A stretch of DNA of 64,000 nt from Anaspis maculata (GCA_949128115.1 OX421961.1:104764363-104828362); one strand, 5' to 3'. Shown: positions 22,561 through 34,995, counted from the stretch's first letter. The notes: a model not told the origin generated them from the sequence alone. Made by a program: numbers and translations.

Positions 22561-23590
22561 TGGTGTCGAAAGTTAGCGTCTCGAGAATGTGGTTGGTTTC
22601 ATGATGATGTTCCAACTCTGTTGAAACTGTTTATGCAATGAGAAGTTTAAATTTTTGCCAGACCACTCTTCCAAAGCCTGTTCGTAGTCTGCCATAACTG
22701 GAGCCTCGTCTGAAGGTAGACGTAACAATTAGGTGACGAACCCAGTTACAGAATTCGTGGAACTCAAAAAGGCTGGCATAGCAACATCTTCCAATTTCCT
22801 CACTTTTAAACCCGCAAATCGGATAGTTGATGATGCGATAGTTCATTGTTTCAAAAATAAGTTCCAATTGAAGATAGGGCTGATTTGATTTCTAGATGGA
22901 TGTAATACAATTACTCACGGTGCTATTCTTAAGATGTACAGTAATCTTGGAATAGTAAAGCAGTGCCTTGGTAAATAAATAGCAACATGCAAATTCAGAT
23001 CCTTCAGTCTTTCCAACATCAACTTGATATCTTACTTTTTTTGCTGAGAGTAGGTATTGCTTTGTGTACAAGGAGATATTGGAGGGTCTTCTGTGGTAGA
23101 GGTGTACCCAACAATTCTAAATCTTCCTCGATAACTGTAATTCTGTGCTCGGACCCTACGACTTTCTACGAGATGGTTTCATTTCTGCACAAAAGTGAAG
23201 AAGGCGACGAGTAACATCATTGTCACAGGTTACGATAGAGTTTAGGAACTTTTAGAGTTTCATTTTACAAGATGACATGATACACGGGCAAATCGATGTA
23301 GGAATTTTTGAGGATTAAATTCAAGAAAACCGCCGTTTGGTCAAGTTGGTCGTGGTATTCTGAATTTTTAGGTAGCTTAAGATTTTCATTATTAATCTGG
23401 TCTATAAAGAGAAATTATTAACCTACACCCGCATCGTCAATTGACGTGGGACACCAAAAAAATTACCTAATTTTGGGAGCTTGTAACTTTTTACTGTGAT
23501 ATCCGGTTCCAAAACTTCTTTGATCATAGAATGCCTCTATGCTTTGACAATATATTGGTCATGCGACTCTCTTATACGGTTACTGAATCA
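22561..23590. other. No supported gene
   Basis: The minus-strand frame at 22631-22867 may be a further decayed part of the neighbouring retroelement, but no motif confirms that. The rest is AT-rich and without structure. Confidence 0.4.
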
Positions 23591-23598
23591 CTTCTATA

Positions 23599-24168
23599 CA
23601 GGGTGATTTAGCAACACATGCTTTTTTGTCTAATTTTGGCCTGCTTGTTCTTATTTGGTGATCATCATGTATTTTTTATTTATACCATATCTTGCTTGTA
23701 TCGACATGTTCCAGCTAAAGGCCTTCTTTGAATTTTTGCTCTATCTCTTTTCGATCCCAAGAGATGTGAAACTTTGACCGTTTTCATTTTTATCAAAACA
23801 TTGTGAAAGCTGTAAAACGAGAACAAACTTGAATACAAAAAAAACTACATAATAATTACAAATGAGTTACGAGTAGGGTCCCTTGTCGCCTCTATTACTG
23901 CCTGACATCTCCTGAACATGCTTCCAACATAGCTATCAATTATTCCTTCAGGAAAAGCAGTCCCTTCTTCTTATACGGCGTTATTCAAATCTTCCAAGAT
24001 CACTGCGGGTAGTGGTCTATTCGACAACCTCCGCTGAAGAAGATCACCAATGTTTTCGATGGGGTTTAGGTCCGGCGACATTGCCGGCCACTTCATACGC
24101 TTGATGTGATTTCTTTCGAAAAAGGCGTTCACTACCGCTGGCTCTGTGCGGTGGAGCGGTGTCGTTTA
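23599..24168 (-). pseudogene. Tc1-like transposon remnant with transposase C-terminus
   Basis: A TA followed by CAGGGTGATTTAGCAACAC at 23597 looks like the element end. Reading the minus strand from 24168 gives APPHRA (with one base change in the normal DNAPPH), FFERNHIKRMKWPAMSP, DLNPIENI (the third catalytic acid in a DDE signature), RRLSNRPLPAV, EDLNNAV, an in-frame stop, FPEGIIDSYVGSMFRRC and VIEATRDPTR. This is the C-terminal third of a Tc1 transposase, with its downstream noncoding end. The N-terminal DNA-binding part is missing beyond 24170, so it is a 5-prime-truncated dead copy. Confidence 0.85.
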
Positions 24169-24169
24169 T

Positions 24170-26958
24170 AAGATAAAACCCTTCTCAACACCATTGGCAT
24201 ATTCATATTGACATATTTTGCCTCGGTTAAAATGGAGATAAGTATCTCGAGGAAAAAATTGCCCGATTCTGGAATTTTTTGTGATGCTCGATGGAGTAAT
24301 TTTTTGACTACAAGGTACCATCTTAGATCATCTGACTAATGACAATGAAAGAAGTGCAAAAAAGACCTGAGTTTAGCAAGGTCCCGTTTTTAAAAAAGAA
24401 GTCGCAGAATTTGCTAGGTCACATGTTTGGAAAGCGTATATCAATATCTCAAAATGGTTTTGAATTTTTGATCGTGTTTTGTTTTTTTAAGGAGTTATTG
24501 TTTGTTTTGTGATTTATGGATCGAGAATTGAGCAGTAAAATAAGCACCCATGATGGGACAAACTGATGACCATGGCAATCTTAATGCAACAGATATACTT
24601 GCCATGGGTACATTTTGAACCACTCTGAGCCATTTAACATGTTATTCAGTCTCAAGGCATGCTTGATTTGCCATAGCCTCATGCAGGAGCGGTCTAGGTC
24701 AGGTCTTGGTCAGGTCTTATACCTCTTGAATTTTAGGCGCCTCAATTGTTTGCTAGAACAATGATGAGCTGTTGCTGATACTGATACTCAAGTTTTCGAA
24801 AAAACGCGATATAAAGTAGCACTCAAAATAATTAAATTTAGTTTTCATTAAAAACATAAGGAAGATTTGGTGATACGTCAATTATCATTTATGTGACTGC
24901 CATAGTTTAAAAAAAATAAATCAAAGTATTGTCATTTTTTGTCAAAAATCTTTGGAGAGAAGCCATGACCTTAACAGGTTTAATGCTGGACACCATCCAG
25001 AATTTCAGGTGAAATTAGTCTGAATAAAAAATACGAAACAAAATGACTTGGGAGCAAAAAATTACAGAAACTAACGAAACGAAAATGTTTTCATGACTTT
25101 GGGGACTGGATTAATGAAATTCGATTAAAGCTCCGCTTTTTACGGTGTGAAGCTGAAAATTGCTGAATTTTAATCGTTTTAAAACAGGGAGCATCCAACG
25201 CACCGCGGACCATCCCCCGCGGATTGCTGATGACGCTAATGCGGTACAACACACCTGTCAAAGTTCTTCTGCTCTTGAAACATAGCGGTCCCAACTAGGG
25301 CGCCGCGGCGCCTTAGATCGGCGCCAACAAACTTCCGTCCATTCGGCGGTGTATCCCGATTCGCGAAATATGTAGCCATCCGATTCTTCGCCGGGATAGA
25401 AGGGATAGGACCAACTGCATTCAGCCATATAGAGCCAGAGCTATCCCCCGCGAATCTCTTCCGACGACTCCCATCACATGATAATAGTTTTATTTACTTT
25501 ATTTATGGATGTTTTCGACTACTCCACGAAAATGGCATTTGTCAAAATAACAAAAGAGAGTGAAGCGTGGGAACGATCTATTGTTTTACAATGGCTGATG
25601 GGATGCGGACAGGAAGAGCCGCAACCGCAAGCTAAAGCCAACCTCCGACGGCGTCCTTTTTAAAACTAACATCCCCTTCGTCAAGTGCCACTTATTGAAT
25701 TCTAAAGAACTGTTTCGTTTCGTGTTGTATTCTTTTGCTATTAGGTATTTGTTTGGCAATTTGGTATTCATTTGATAGGGGGGGCTTTTTAAAGGTAATT
25801 ATCTCTGCAAGATACATTTCTGTCTAGATAAACATAAAGTTCTGAGAACTTGAACTACACAGCCCTTTTTTGCACTCCCTAATTACAGAGGCATTCATGA
25901 TGGTAAGTAACGCAATCATTGGCCTATCATTAAGTCTGGCATAAGGCCTGCATCAATTTAGCGTCATCAAAAACCACACATTTCATAGGATGCCCGTGAC
26001 GTCATGCATTAGTGTGCATCCGTATATACATCCTCACACACCATTACGACAAAAATGTCTTGTTTTTCCGCGAGGCTGTCAGTTCATGGTTGACTACACA
26101 GATGCGTTGTGCGGAAGTGCGTCAGCATCAGCGGAAGTGCTGCAGAAACAAGCGACAGAGAAGACCCTTATAGATTTGAGTTTCCCTTCTCTCTACTCCA
26201 TCTAAGCCCATGTCTCCAAATTATATTCAGCTATTTCTTTTATGGGCTTGTTTACTCGCTTCCACACTGCTTGGAATAGGAAGGACGATAACTATTCGAA
26301 AAAGTTGGCCCATGAAAAAATTTATTGCCTTTGGCGAAAGTTTCTGTAATTTCAAATTTATTATTTCGTCGAATTGGTACCTACTTAAGAATGTTTTACT
26401 TTCATAATCTAGGTATTCACAATTTTATTGCGGAATGAATTTTGGTAGAAAAATGGCAGATGAAATCCAGAAAATCTCTAGAAACCTGCGCAAGATAAAA
26501 AGCCAGTTGGTCAGTCCTTATCTACTACTATGAATTTCTACAGGATGCTATCTGAAACAGTCGAGGATGCTAAGAGAATTTCCAAACTGTCAAGAGGGTC
26601 CCCTTTGAAGACTTTTTTTCCGGTTTGTTGAAATCCAAAGACATAATGATGAAGACATGATGATGAAGACATGAAGATGATCTCATCACTTCGGCACTGC
26701 TTCCAAATTTTTCACCCAACTTCTTTAATTACAAGTGCTCTCAAAAAAATAATTGATTTCAGGTTTTCTGGTGATCACCTTTTTCCTTGTTCACCAATCT
26801 GAGAAATTCAACCCCTATGTTGTAGCTAAAACCTCAGGTAAGAAGACCTTAGATTAAAATTGAAAAATCTTCAGTTTCAAAAAATATAATTTTCTGAGTT
26901 TTCAACATTTTCAGCTGAGGGATGACTAATTTTACATCATATTCATCATAGAAGATAG
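24170..26958. other. No supported gene; GC-rich patch at 25190-25460
   Basis: Mostly AT-rich DNA. At 25190-25460 CpG content rises and a perfect 14-base palindrome GGCGCCGCGGCGCC lies at 25299-25312, suggestive of a promoter-like or CpG-rich patch. Short frames nearby (25478-25663, 25990-26205) have no recognisable domain. Confidence 0.4.
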
Positions 26959-27469
26959 TGTTACGAGCAGCGATGCCCGTGCAATCTGGAAACACGCGAT
27001 ATTTCTAGACTTCCACAGCCGCAGTGTACAAATGCGCAGAGCTCTGGACATTTCTAGAGTAAACTTGATGACATTGAAATACATGGAGACTCCAACGCCT
27101 GATCAAGACACATCTGTCCATTTGGCGGCGGCGCCGGCTCTAGAGCACGGCAGAATTATACGCGAAATGTATGGGATTATTCGGGAGTCGCTTAGAAAAT
27201 CGATTGCTGGGTCGCTGTAGAGCTTGCTGGAAGATGATGGAAAGTTCAGGAACACTATTCGGAGGCCTATATAAGGCATCAACCGTCAGCTCACGGGCAG
27301 TTATGAATTGGGATACGAAGTGGTAGCGGGCGGATAAAAGCGAAGTACCTGCGATGTTTTCAAGTAGATGATTGTTGGCGTGTATTAATGCAGTACGCAG
27401 TGATAAACGGTGTGTGTTTTGCAACCATCATCTCAATAATATTCGAACTCATACTCGAAATACGTAACA
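26959..27469 (+). repeat. Probable solo LTR
   Basis: The 511-bp segment starts TGTTACGAGCAG and ends ATACGTAACA, giving the usual TG...CA ends inside a longer inverted pair TGTTACG/CGTAACA. It contains a TATA box (CTATATAAGG, 27267-27276) and an initiator-like TCAGCTC about 15 bp further on, which fits the U3-R layout read on the plus strand. Flanks ATAG and ACAG differ by one base and may be an old 4-bp duplication. No primer-binding site, gag or pol lies alongside. The family, gypsy or BEL, is not clear. Confidence 0.6.
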
Positions 27470-27792
27470 ACAGCAGTAAGGTCAGAAATAAGAATACGAC
27501 AAACTTCCGCCGGCCTACTTTGCAGTTCATATACTTTCATCCTTATTATGTCATGATTCAATTTTGAATACCAGTTTCCGATTACTGGAAACGATCTCAA
27601 TTCTGTTGATTGCTTTGATCAGCTCAATTTTTCCATAGGGTGATACGTAAAAGACTGAAAAATTGCAACTTCACTCCATCCCCATTCTCTTAAAAATCAT
27701 TGTTGTTTTATTTTAATAGAAAAATCATGGAACTTGATGTTTCCAAACCGTATTGAAATAACCGTGATTGGAAGTCTAACACTGAAGATATA

Positions 27793-28784
27793 CAGGTGTC
27801 CGGTGTTTAATCTTGAGAACTGAACCCGCGGATAGAGCATTGAAAAAGAAGGGGACCTTCATTCTACATACATATAGCCCATCAAAGATGAATTGAGAAA
27901 TCCGTTTTTTTTTAATAACTTGAACTACTGATTTTCAAAATTAGCTTCCATTGGATGGTGGTATCATTTCTGATCAAAAGTGCCCAGTGGTGTAGAGAGT
28001 AGGGTGTCGCCCATAAGATTTTCTAAAAATAATAATGAATTTAGATTCCTTATTCAATCATAAAAGAAACTTCACTTTTGTGAGATTTTGATTATAGGGG
28101 GTTTGTTTTCGTCGAGATACTTGAGTTTTAATGTTTGAAAGCATCTCCAAAAGGCGAACTTAAAACGGAGGTGTCCCAGTATCCAATCAAACAAACTAAA
28201 GCAGGAGATTTTTGTGACAACTTCTTTTTAAAAAACGCATAAAGAAGGAAATACAGCTCTTCAAAGTCGAAATTAAAATTTGTTTTCACGTAAACATCAC
28301 ATTCACATCGTTCATCTAATTTGGCTTGGATTTGTTATAGGTAACACCGAAATCGATTTTTACTGAGAGCTTGAAACAAACCTAGTAAAAATATCCCAGT
28401 GGCATGGAGATTTACCCGCTCTCCTCTACGCCACAAGATATTTAGTATAGAACTGGTTAATTTTCCAATTTTAAGTTATTTTAGAGGGAAAAAGTTGTTT
28501 TTGCGAAATTTTGATTGGGCCAGCGGCTTTTGAAGTATTTAAGATCAAAATGCAAACTACGTTTTTTGGACTCGCTTCACTTGATGAAGGGTATAAAATT
28601 CTGATTTCCACATCACTAAAAGGTAGTTTTCCTTGAATGCATGTAAACATATTTACATACAAGTAAATACACATAGGCAAAAGTTGCCGAAAAGTAAGTG
28701 AAAGCTAAAAGCAAAGATTTATTAGGAATTATGATATATTGATTGTCAAGATTTTGCTCGAAGTGCCAACGCCAAGTGCTAATC
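27793..28784. other. Noncoding part of a mariner-like remnant
   Basis: A TA followed by CAGGTGTCCGGTG at 27791 resembles a mariner-type end. From here to the transposase fragment at 28785 no frame is supported. I take it as the downstream noncoding part of the same old element, although other insertions may be included. Confidence 0.35.
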
Positions 28785-29224
28785 TACCCCAGACATGAAA
28801 ATCCAGAGGTGTTAGATCGGGCGAACGAGGAGGCCACGCTACCGCTCCGCCTCACCCAATCGATCTTTCTGGGTATTGCTCGTTGAGCCAGTCTCTTACT
28901 CCCCTTCCGTAACGAACCGGAGCCCCGTCTAGTTGGAACCAGTGCCTTATACTCTCAAGTCCAGAAATAGATCTTTTAAAAAGGTATTGAGTTCATCTTG
29001 GAGAAACAGCAAGAAGAGATGTGCGTTCAATCGGTGTGGGAGTATGTGTGGTCCAATGAGATTATCCCCCAAGACTTTGCACCACACATTTTCGCTAAAT
29101 TCTCTTTGGAATGTTCTGGGTCTCACTGAGTGCGGGTCTTCGTGGTTCCATTTATGGAGATTATGGAAGTTTACGGCGCCTCGCCTTGTGAAAATAGCCT
29201 TGTCCGTCCACGAACCAGCATAGG
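28785..29224 (-). pseudogene. Tc1/mariner-superfamily transposase fragment
   Basis: Minus-strand reading gives AGSWTDKAIFTRRGAVN, then NFHNLHKWNHEDPHS, FQREFSENVWCKVLGDN, LIGPHILPHRLN, FLLFLQDELNTFLKDL, and, after stops and shifts, RSPDL-like remains and PLDFHVWG. This matches a common insect DDE transposase (catalytic D in the TDxAxFTR block; second D where HDGAPPH should be, here damaged). The reading is broken by at least three stops. The upstream N-terminus is not recognisable beyond about 29240. Confidence 0.8.
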
Positions 29225-29244
29225 TTTGGGTGTTGTGTTTTTGT

Positions 29245-30460
29245 AAAAATTGGATTTTTCTGCAATGTGATAATCCGAAACATTTTTCTCAGCATTATCC
29301 GGAACATTCTCTCCACCTTGTCCAAAACATTTTCCTCTGCATTTGCATTTTCCAAAACATCCATGTTACTCCATCGGTTTATTAATGTCCTCGAATACCT
29401 TAAACTCCACAACCGTGCCTTCATCAGGCCAAGCTCTCCACTGTTTCCAGGCAGCCCAACCCCAACCGCAACCAACTATAGACAAACGCAACAGCTTCTA
29501 TGCCGAAAATTTTTGCGTATCGTTGGTCCATTTCAGTGAGCTGTTCGCCTTTTCTAAGATTCAGTCTCATATGCGACTTCCAAACGGTACAAACCTTCTA
29601 AATGAGAAAATGAATCTTTCACATGAATTTATCAACTGTTGGATCTCACCTGCTTCCAACTCAACCATCTGGCGCCTTCGTCAGTGCCCCGCAACCGCAT
29701 TTATTCGTGTCGCCATTCTTTTTCAAGCTTCTGCCTCAATTTCAGGGGTCCCTTTCCCATAACAAATTGTTAAAGGGTGTCATTTCCCTCGATGAAATTC
29801 AACACGGTGTCAATTTGCTTTGGGTTTGCCTTTTTGGCTCTTGATCTCCATCCCTGAGCTGTTATCGTAATATTCGTCGTGATCACGAGCTAAGTTTTGC
29901 TTCTTTTCAAAATTTTTGCGCCAGCAAGATGGCTCTTCAATGTACGAGGTTTTCGAACTGGCTGTGAGAAATTCAAGAACAAGAAATATTAACGGAAATG
30001 TTTCAAGGGTGCCAGAAAAACACTGGAAGAAAAATGTTTTTTAATTTTTGGGAATTATGAGGAAGTCAAAGGATGTGACTTAAAACCCCCATAATATCTT
30101 TGTTATCTCAAATGATTTTTGGAAATACTTTGAAACAGGCTGAAGAGATTTTTCTCAAATTATTGAGTAGGTTTTAAATTTTTATTTATCATACAGGGTG
30201 AGTCACCAATTTGGAAAATACATTTTTCTTTAAAAATAAACGCAAAAAGTTGTTTATAGAAACGAATCGTGTTCTCTCTACAACATAGTAAATGCAATTT
30301 CAAAACCCATTCGACAGTTCAAGAAAGATGCCTTTCCGTTTGTTTTCAAGAGTTTGCAACAATCATCACAAATAACAAAGATTGAAGAACTCAAAAGTCC
30401 CGCTCTTTGACACCCCATATATCCAAATAAGTACATAATTATAAACAACTCAAAGTTTCA
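29245..30460. other. No supported gene
   Basis: Contains CATTTTCC/AAAACAT-type phrases repeated near 29270-29360 and a run of open frames with no motif. From 30196 CAGGGTGAGTCACC looks like the end of a small TA-target element, with a faint partner GACACCCCATATA near 30418. Confidence 0.4.
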
Positions 30461-30675
30461 CTATTTTTTTCGATTTTCTTGGCACTTTTCAAGCATTGTT
30501 TCCCTAAACTCACATGGACTTTTCACGGTAATTTCAGACCATCGAACACCCTCATATTTATTGGATTTTAATTTTTTTTTCTGAGTTCTTGATGACTTTC
30601 TCACAATAAACCTATTGAACTCCTTGTCCATAGTCCACACATTTGCATATCGACGATGAACCTCTAACAACTCCT
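30461..30675 (-). CDS. Possible internal or terminal exon, unknown protein
   Basis: A minus-strand frame follows a plausible splice acceptor (TTTGATTAG, ending near 30676). It reads RRYANVWTMDKEFNRFIV, then SSRTQKKKLK, then EGVRWSEITVKSPCEF and a stop after KCQENRKK. The composition is protein-like: basic, with aromatic residues. No family is recognised. Its phase does not join the exon candidate at 31177-31406, so I do not link them. Confidence 0.25.
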
Positions 30676-31176
30676 AATCAAAATATCAGATCAAATATTA
30701 ATATCAAAATTTTCAGGAGAAGCAAAAAACTGAAAGAGAATTCAAACTGAAGAGATAGGAGTTTTTTGCGGCGTAAATAATTGTCTTCTGCAGGTAGGAG
30801 GTTTTAAAATTTAATTATTTTATTTCAAGTTTACGAAACATTTTTTTGCTAAGCAGCTTTTGCAAGCAACTCGAAAAAGTGTCAATTAGGAGTTTTTGCA
30901 GGTTCACATCGTCGATCTGCTCTGTATGTATGTGTAGGGTGTAGCATCAGCAACTACATACCTTACAGTGCTTTCGTTTATGCATGGCTGGTAGACGTTT
31001 AGAATTTTGAGTGGTTATACCTATTTTTTTTGTGAAAAAAAAAATTCCTTGACTCTGATATCTTTCAAATTAGCACGTCGTGATTCTAACGTAATCTCAT
31101 CGGATAAATGCGAAACGCATGAGTATAAACAACTAATAAGGAAGTTACTCGAAATTTCTCCGAAATTACCTCTCAC

Positions 31177-31406
31177 CTCCTAAAAGGATGAATGAGCGCA
31201 TTATTCACGCGCTTTAACAATATTTGGCGCTTCAATTCCTCGTAGCAAGTATCGTTGTCAATAAGTTCAAACGCCAAATAAGGAGTGCTGAACCGGCGTG
31301 CGGCTAGCCACGTTTTCCAAATAATGTTGGCACACTTTGCCAAAAAATTTGAATACGCACTAATAAGCAAAAACAACAAGATAATTACCGATTTATCATC
31401 GAACAA
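31177..31406 (-). CDS. Possible first coding exon with hydrophobic N-terminus
   Basis: A minus-strand frame from ATG 31406 reads MFDDKSVIILLFLLISAY, then a Trp/Lys-rich part (WKTWLAARRF) and LAFELIDNDTCYEELKRQ. It reaches a near-consensus splice donor TTTAGGAG|GTGAGA at 31176-31171 after 230 nt. The hydrophobic stretch at residues 7-17 could be a signal anchor. No family is recognised. Start, donor and composition together make it the best-formed exon candidate in this part of the window. Confidence 0.35.
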
Positions 31407-32685
31407 GAACGACTTATTGATATTTTGAATGCTTATGCGTTGTGTTGATTATGCGATTTTAGTGTTATTTCCTTGCCCTATTTAGCGTCGCCAACGCGGC
31501 TTTTGCCCAGAGATATCGCCAGCAACACAACTTTCGATTGTTGTGGGTCGATGGTATAAGTTGTGGCACTGGTTGTTCAACACCTACTGCCTCTAGGTAC
31601 CTGCGCGAGATGTGCACTTGTTTTTGTATCACCAGAGATTTCCTGAAATGGTCTAATAGGCGATAAAACCGAAATTGTGGACTCGTTACGACACGTACAA
31701 ACTTTACGGTTGTTGAGTTTAAGTGCCTATACTTGGATGAAAAGTAGGTATACCGAGTGGGTGGCGGTTTCTTGGAAATCCGGAAATGCTGAGCTAATCT
31801 GATGCTATTTAAAATGCAAAATTCAATATTCTATACACATATTCAGGTATTTAATTGTGTGCGGTAGGTATTTAAACTTTTAAATTTTATTGTTTTAAGT
31901 TGTTGTTTATTGTTTAAAACCAAAAGTTTTTTTATCCAATTCCTTATTATATTTTAATCCTTGGGAGTTGTGAATTTATTGTGAAAGGTATTCAACAGCA
32001 AGTTCATAACCATCATCAGAGAATCATCACAGGGCTTCGAAATGAATTGAAATAAATGACTTTTATTCTTCGTGGAATTGTGGATCACTAGCTGCTTTCA
32101 AGTAGGTATAGAAGAAGACCTCAAAAATAAGACAAAATTTAGACTGCCACTTGGTTGGTTATTTGCCTGCTACATATTAGTCCATTGGCATTGGTGAAAA
32201 CACTGAAAATTCAACAACTAAAAAGTCACTTGATTTGTCTCAGTGACCTTACTGAGCGGTGACTGCATCTATTAAAGTGACCATTTATATTATTGAGGTT
32301 CGGTTTTCGGAGGTTGAAAAAATATCGTGATCGTGTAGAAAATTGAAGGAAAATCTGTGGTTGTGGCACCACAGAGACGTTTTGGTAACTTCCTGTTCGA
32401 GGAGCATTCGGGAGGAAGATTGAGAAAAGTACAAATCGTTGTCAAAACCTCATTGGCTGTTGGCTACGCAAATATTTCTGCAAGCTCTCGATGCACGGCT
32501 CCTCCGCCAATTATGCAAGCATGTGTCTTATTCGCGCATTGTGGTCTTCGGTGATCTTCGTAACACTGCTTCTCCCTTGAGCTTGTCTTTTTTGGATTTA
32601 GTACACGACGTCGTTGATTCTCCTGACGTCCTTCCACGACGGATGAAGTCCAGGGATCTTACCTTAGGCGTCGAGACACACAAGA
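31407..32685. other. No supported gene
   Basis: AT-rich and without visible inverted repeats. Plus-strand frames at 32357-32729 overlap the C-terminal side of the minus-strand ORF family described next and are probably shadows or unrelated. Confidence 0.4.
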
Positions 32686-33063
32686 TCACCTGCTTGAAAA
32701 TATCGAGAATTGACCCTCAAATCGTATAATTATCGTATCGCCATCCGGTCGATCGCAACGCAATACGGATCCGTCATCGTACTGTCTCGTGTACAATACA
32801 TCGCCCATTTGTTGCCCTTCGGTCATCGAAGTATTCCGGAACCGTTTTACCGAAAAGTTCTGGACTCCGTTGTAACTCACACAAAACCCCCGTTTGCTCA
32901 AAAGTTCGACCAACTGTTTTGATTCATAGTGACGAGGCACATAAATCCCAACTCCCAAAAGACTGGGAGGAACGAAAGACTTTGATCGACAAGCGGAAAC
33001 AATGGTCTGACTGAGGACAGCTTGTTTTGTTTCGTTTCTAGAGTTGTTCTTTTCAGATCGCAC
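32686..33063 (-). pseudogene. Arthropod multicopy ORF of unknown function, second piece
   Basis: A minus-strand open frame of about 125 codons in another frame from its upstream neighbour, overlapping it by 11 nt. It reads SFVPPSLLGVGIYVPRHY, then SKQLVELLSKRGFCVSYN and later RCDRPDGDTI. I recall similar VPPSL-LGVGIYVHRHF-type text from large uncharacterised multicopy proteins of arthropods, probably transposon-borne, but their activity is unknown to me. Its start here would be GTG, so it is better read as the continuation of 33053-33520 after a frameshift. There is no Pol or DDE motif. Confidence 0.5.
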
Positions 33064-33520
33064 TATAGTTTAAACACTCTATAGTGGAATCGCCTTTCAG
33101 GTTCGAAGCGTTAGTTTCTTCCACGCCTGTATAGTTAGTACATTCATCAACTTGACTTCGAATATCGTCTCTCAAAATTTCGGCAGCTTTGTGAACAATC
33201 CTGATACGTCTTTCACTTTCATTGATGTGTTTATTTTTATTTAATTTTCCGTAGATGATTTCTGTGGCGCTGTCTTCAAAATTTACTATTGCTGGTTTTC
33301 CTGCCACCTCGTGAAATTGTATTTGGCTCTCATTGCGCTTTAGCAACTTAAACTTCAACCATTTACGCGAGCAAGTTTCACATCCCATCAGTTGTTCACA
33401 CGCCAATTGTAAATAAGGTTCAAGCTCTGACAAAGAATACTTGCACTCTTCGTTTCCATCTAGAAACCTGCAAAGTGTGTAGAAGGCTTGCATCTTGCTG
33501 TCGACGACTGACCTTCCCAT
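33053..33520 (-). pseudogene. Arthropod multicopy ORF of unknown function, first piece
   Basis: A minus-strand frame of 155 codons starts at ATG 33520, but the same frame stays open upstream (KRPSGEGLS before MGRSVVDSK), so the true start may lie further up. It contains a Cys cluster (ECKYSL, CEQLMGCETC) followed by RKWLKFKLLKR, which could be a small zinc-binding module, and an acidic tail. It ends at TGA just where the next frame (32686-33063) begins, so a single frameshift separates the pieces. The protein-like composition and continuity suggest a once-intact larger protein. Confidence 0.5.
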
Positions 33521-33599
33521 AGACAGACCTTCCCCTGATGGTCTTTTGATGCGAGCGACCCGAGAAAAACCTTAAGTGACATTCAACGTGATACTTTGT

Positions 33600-33707
33600 T
33601 TAGGCGGTTTGAAGATTAGGAATATTCTCAACGCGCTTTGCAACTTCTTTACCCCAATCGTCTTCTCGCGTAATTGCTGATTCTAAAACTCCCTTCATAA
33701 ACTCCAT
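33600..33707 (-). pseudogene. Upstream piece of the same unknown ORF
   Basis: A 35-codon minus-strand frame, MEFMKGVLESAITREDDW then KEVAKRVENIPNL, closing with TAA. It is charged and helical in character and lies 80 bp upstream of the next piece in the same direction. I infer an exon or frame-broken segment of one protein. It is too short for independent recognition. Confidence 0.35.
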
Positions 33708-33839
33708 AGTGGAAGTGTGGAAACTTCACGCAACATTTTTGAATTTATTTGTTGGATATTCACTTATAATGATAAAAATAATAATGCTTCTATCATAAAA
33801 TTACGAAGGCGCAGAGCGGACATGGAAGATATTTATTTG

Positions 33840-34219
33840 TAATTGCGACTTTTTTCTGTCAATTGCCACTTTAATCTGGCAATTGCGACTTTTTTCTGTC
33901 AATTGCCACTTTATTCTAGCAATTGCGAATTTTTTCTGTCAATTGTCACTTTATTCTGGCAATTGCGACTTTTTCTGTCAATTGACACTTTATTCCGGCA
34001 ATTACGACTTTTTTCTGTCAATTGCGGCTTTTTTCTGTCATTTGCCACTTTAATCTGGCAATTGCGACTGTTCTCTGTCAATTGCCACTTTATTCTGGCA
34101 ATTGCGACTTTTTTCTGTCAATTGCGACTTTTTTCTGTCAATTGCCACTTTATTCTGGCAATTGCGACTTTTTTCTGTCAATTGCCACTTTATTCTGGCA
34201 ATTGCGACTTTTTTCTGTC
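33840..34219 (+). repeat. Tandem array, about 39-bp double unit, left arm
   Basis: About ten copies of a 38-40 bp unit made of two related halves that differ by GCGAC/GCCAC and TTTTCTGT/ATTCTGG. Single-base variants mark individual copies (for example CTAG for CTGG at about 33917). The unit is all noncoding. Confidence 0.92.
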
Positions 34220-34924
34220 TGTCCGTGTAAAAGTTGAGAAGTTGTACTCCTTCTCGGGAAATGAAGCTAGAGCCTTGGAACTTTTTCCGATTAATTAGCC
34301 TAGGCCCTCAAGGGTGGCCTATGGGCGGACTGTATTTCATGGTGGCGCTGCCATCTTGGTAGCCATATTGAAATTTCTCATCAGTGGAACGGAACCTCGA
34401 ACGGAACTTACTCTGATCTCGTATGAATTTTCCTACTTTCAAGCTCAGTTTCATGATTACGCCACCATCTTGGTAACCATATTCAAATTTCTTATTAGTG
34501 GAACGATTTTCCTGAAATTTGGAACTTACCCTTGGTTTGTATGATCACTCTTATTTTCAAGCTGAGTTTCATGATCCGCTAGAGCGGATTCAGAGCGAAT
34601 GAATCTAAAGCGGATTCATACGAGACAAGAGTACCTACGTCACGTTTCATGACAATCGCTCCAATAATAAGAAATTTCGATGTGGCGGCCAAGATGGCGG
34701 CGTAATCATGAAACTGAGCTTGAAATTAAGAATGATCATACGATATCAGAGTAAGTTCCGTTCGAGGTTCCGTTCCACTGATGAGAAATTCCAATATGGC
34801 TACCAAGATGGCAGCGCCACCATGGAATACAGTCTGCCCATAGGCCACCCTTGAGGGCCCAAGCTATCAATCGGAAAAAAGTTCTAAGGCTCTAGCTTCA
34901 TTCCCCGAAAAGGAGTACAACTTC

Positions 34925-34995
34925 TCAACTTTTACACGGACAGGCAGACAGACGGACGAACAGACAAATAACGGACGGACAGACAGACGGACGAA
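34925..34995 (+). repeat. GACGGACA-type simple repeat
   Basis: Degenerate run of GACAGACGGACGAA units on the inner side of the right array. The mirror position at 34217-34230 has only a short TCTGTCTGTCCG, so the run has expanded in one arm only. Confidence 0.75.

Noticed and set aside
33843..34298. A 151-codon ORF made of repeated NCHFILAIATFFCQL-type text
   Set aside because: It is a translation of the 39-bp tandem array, whose unit length happens to keep a frame open.
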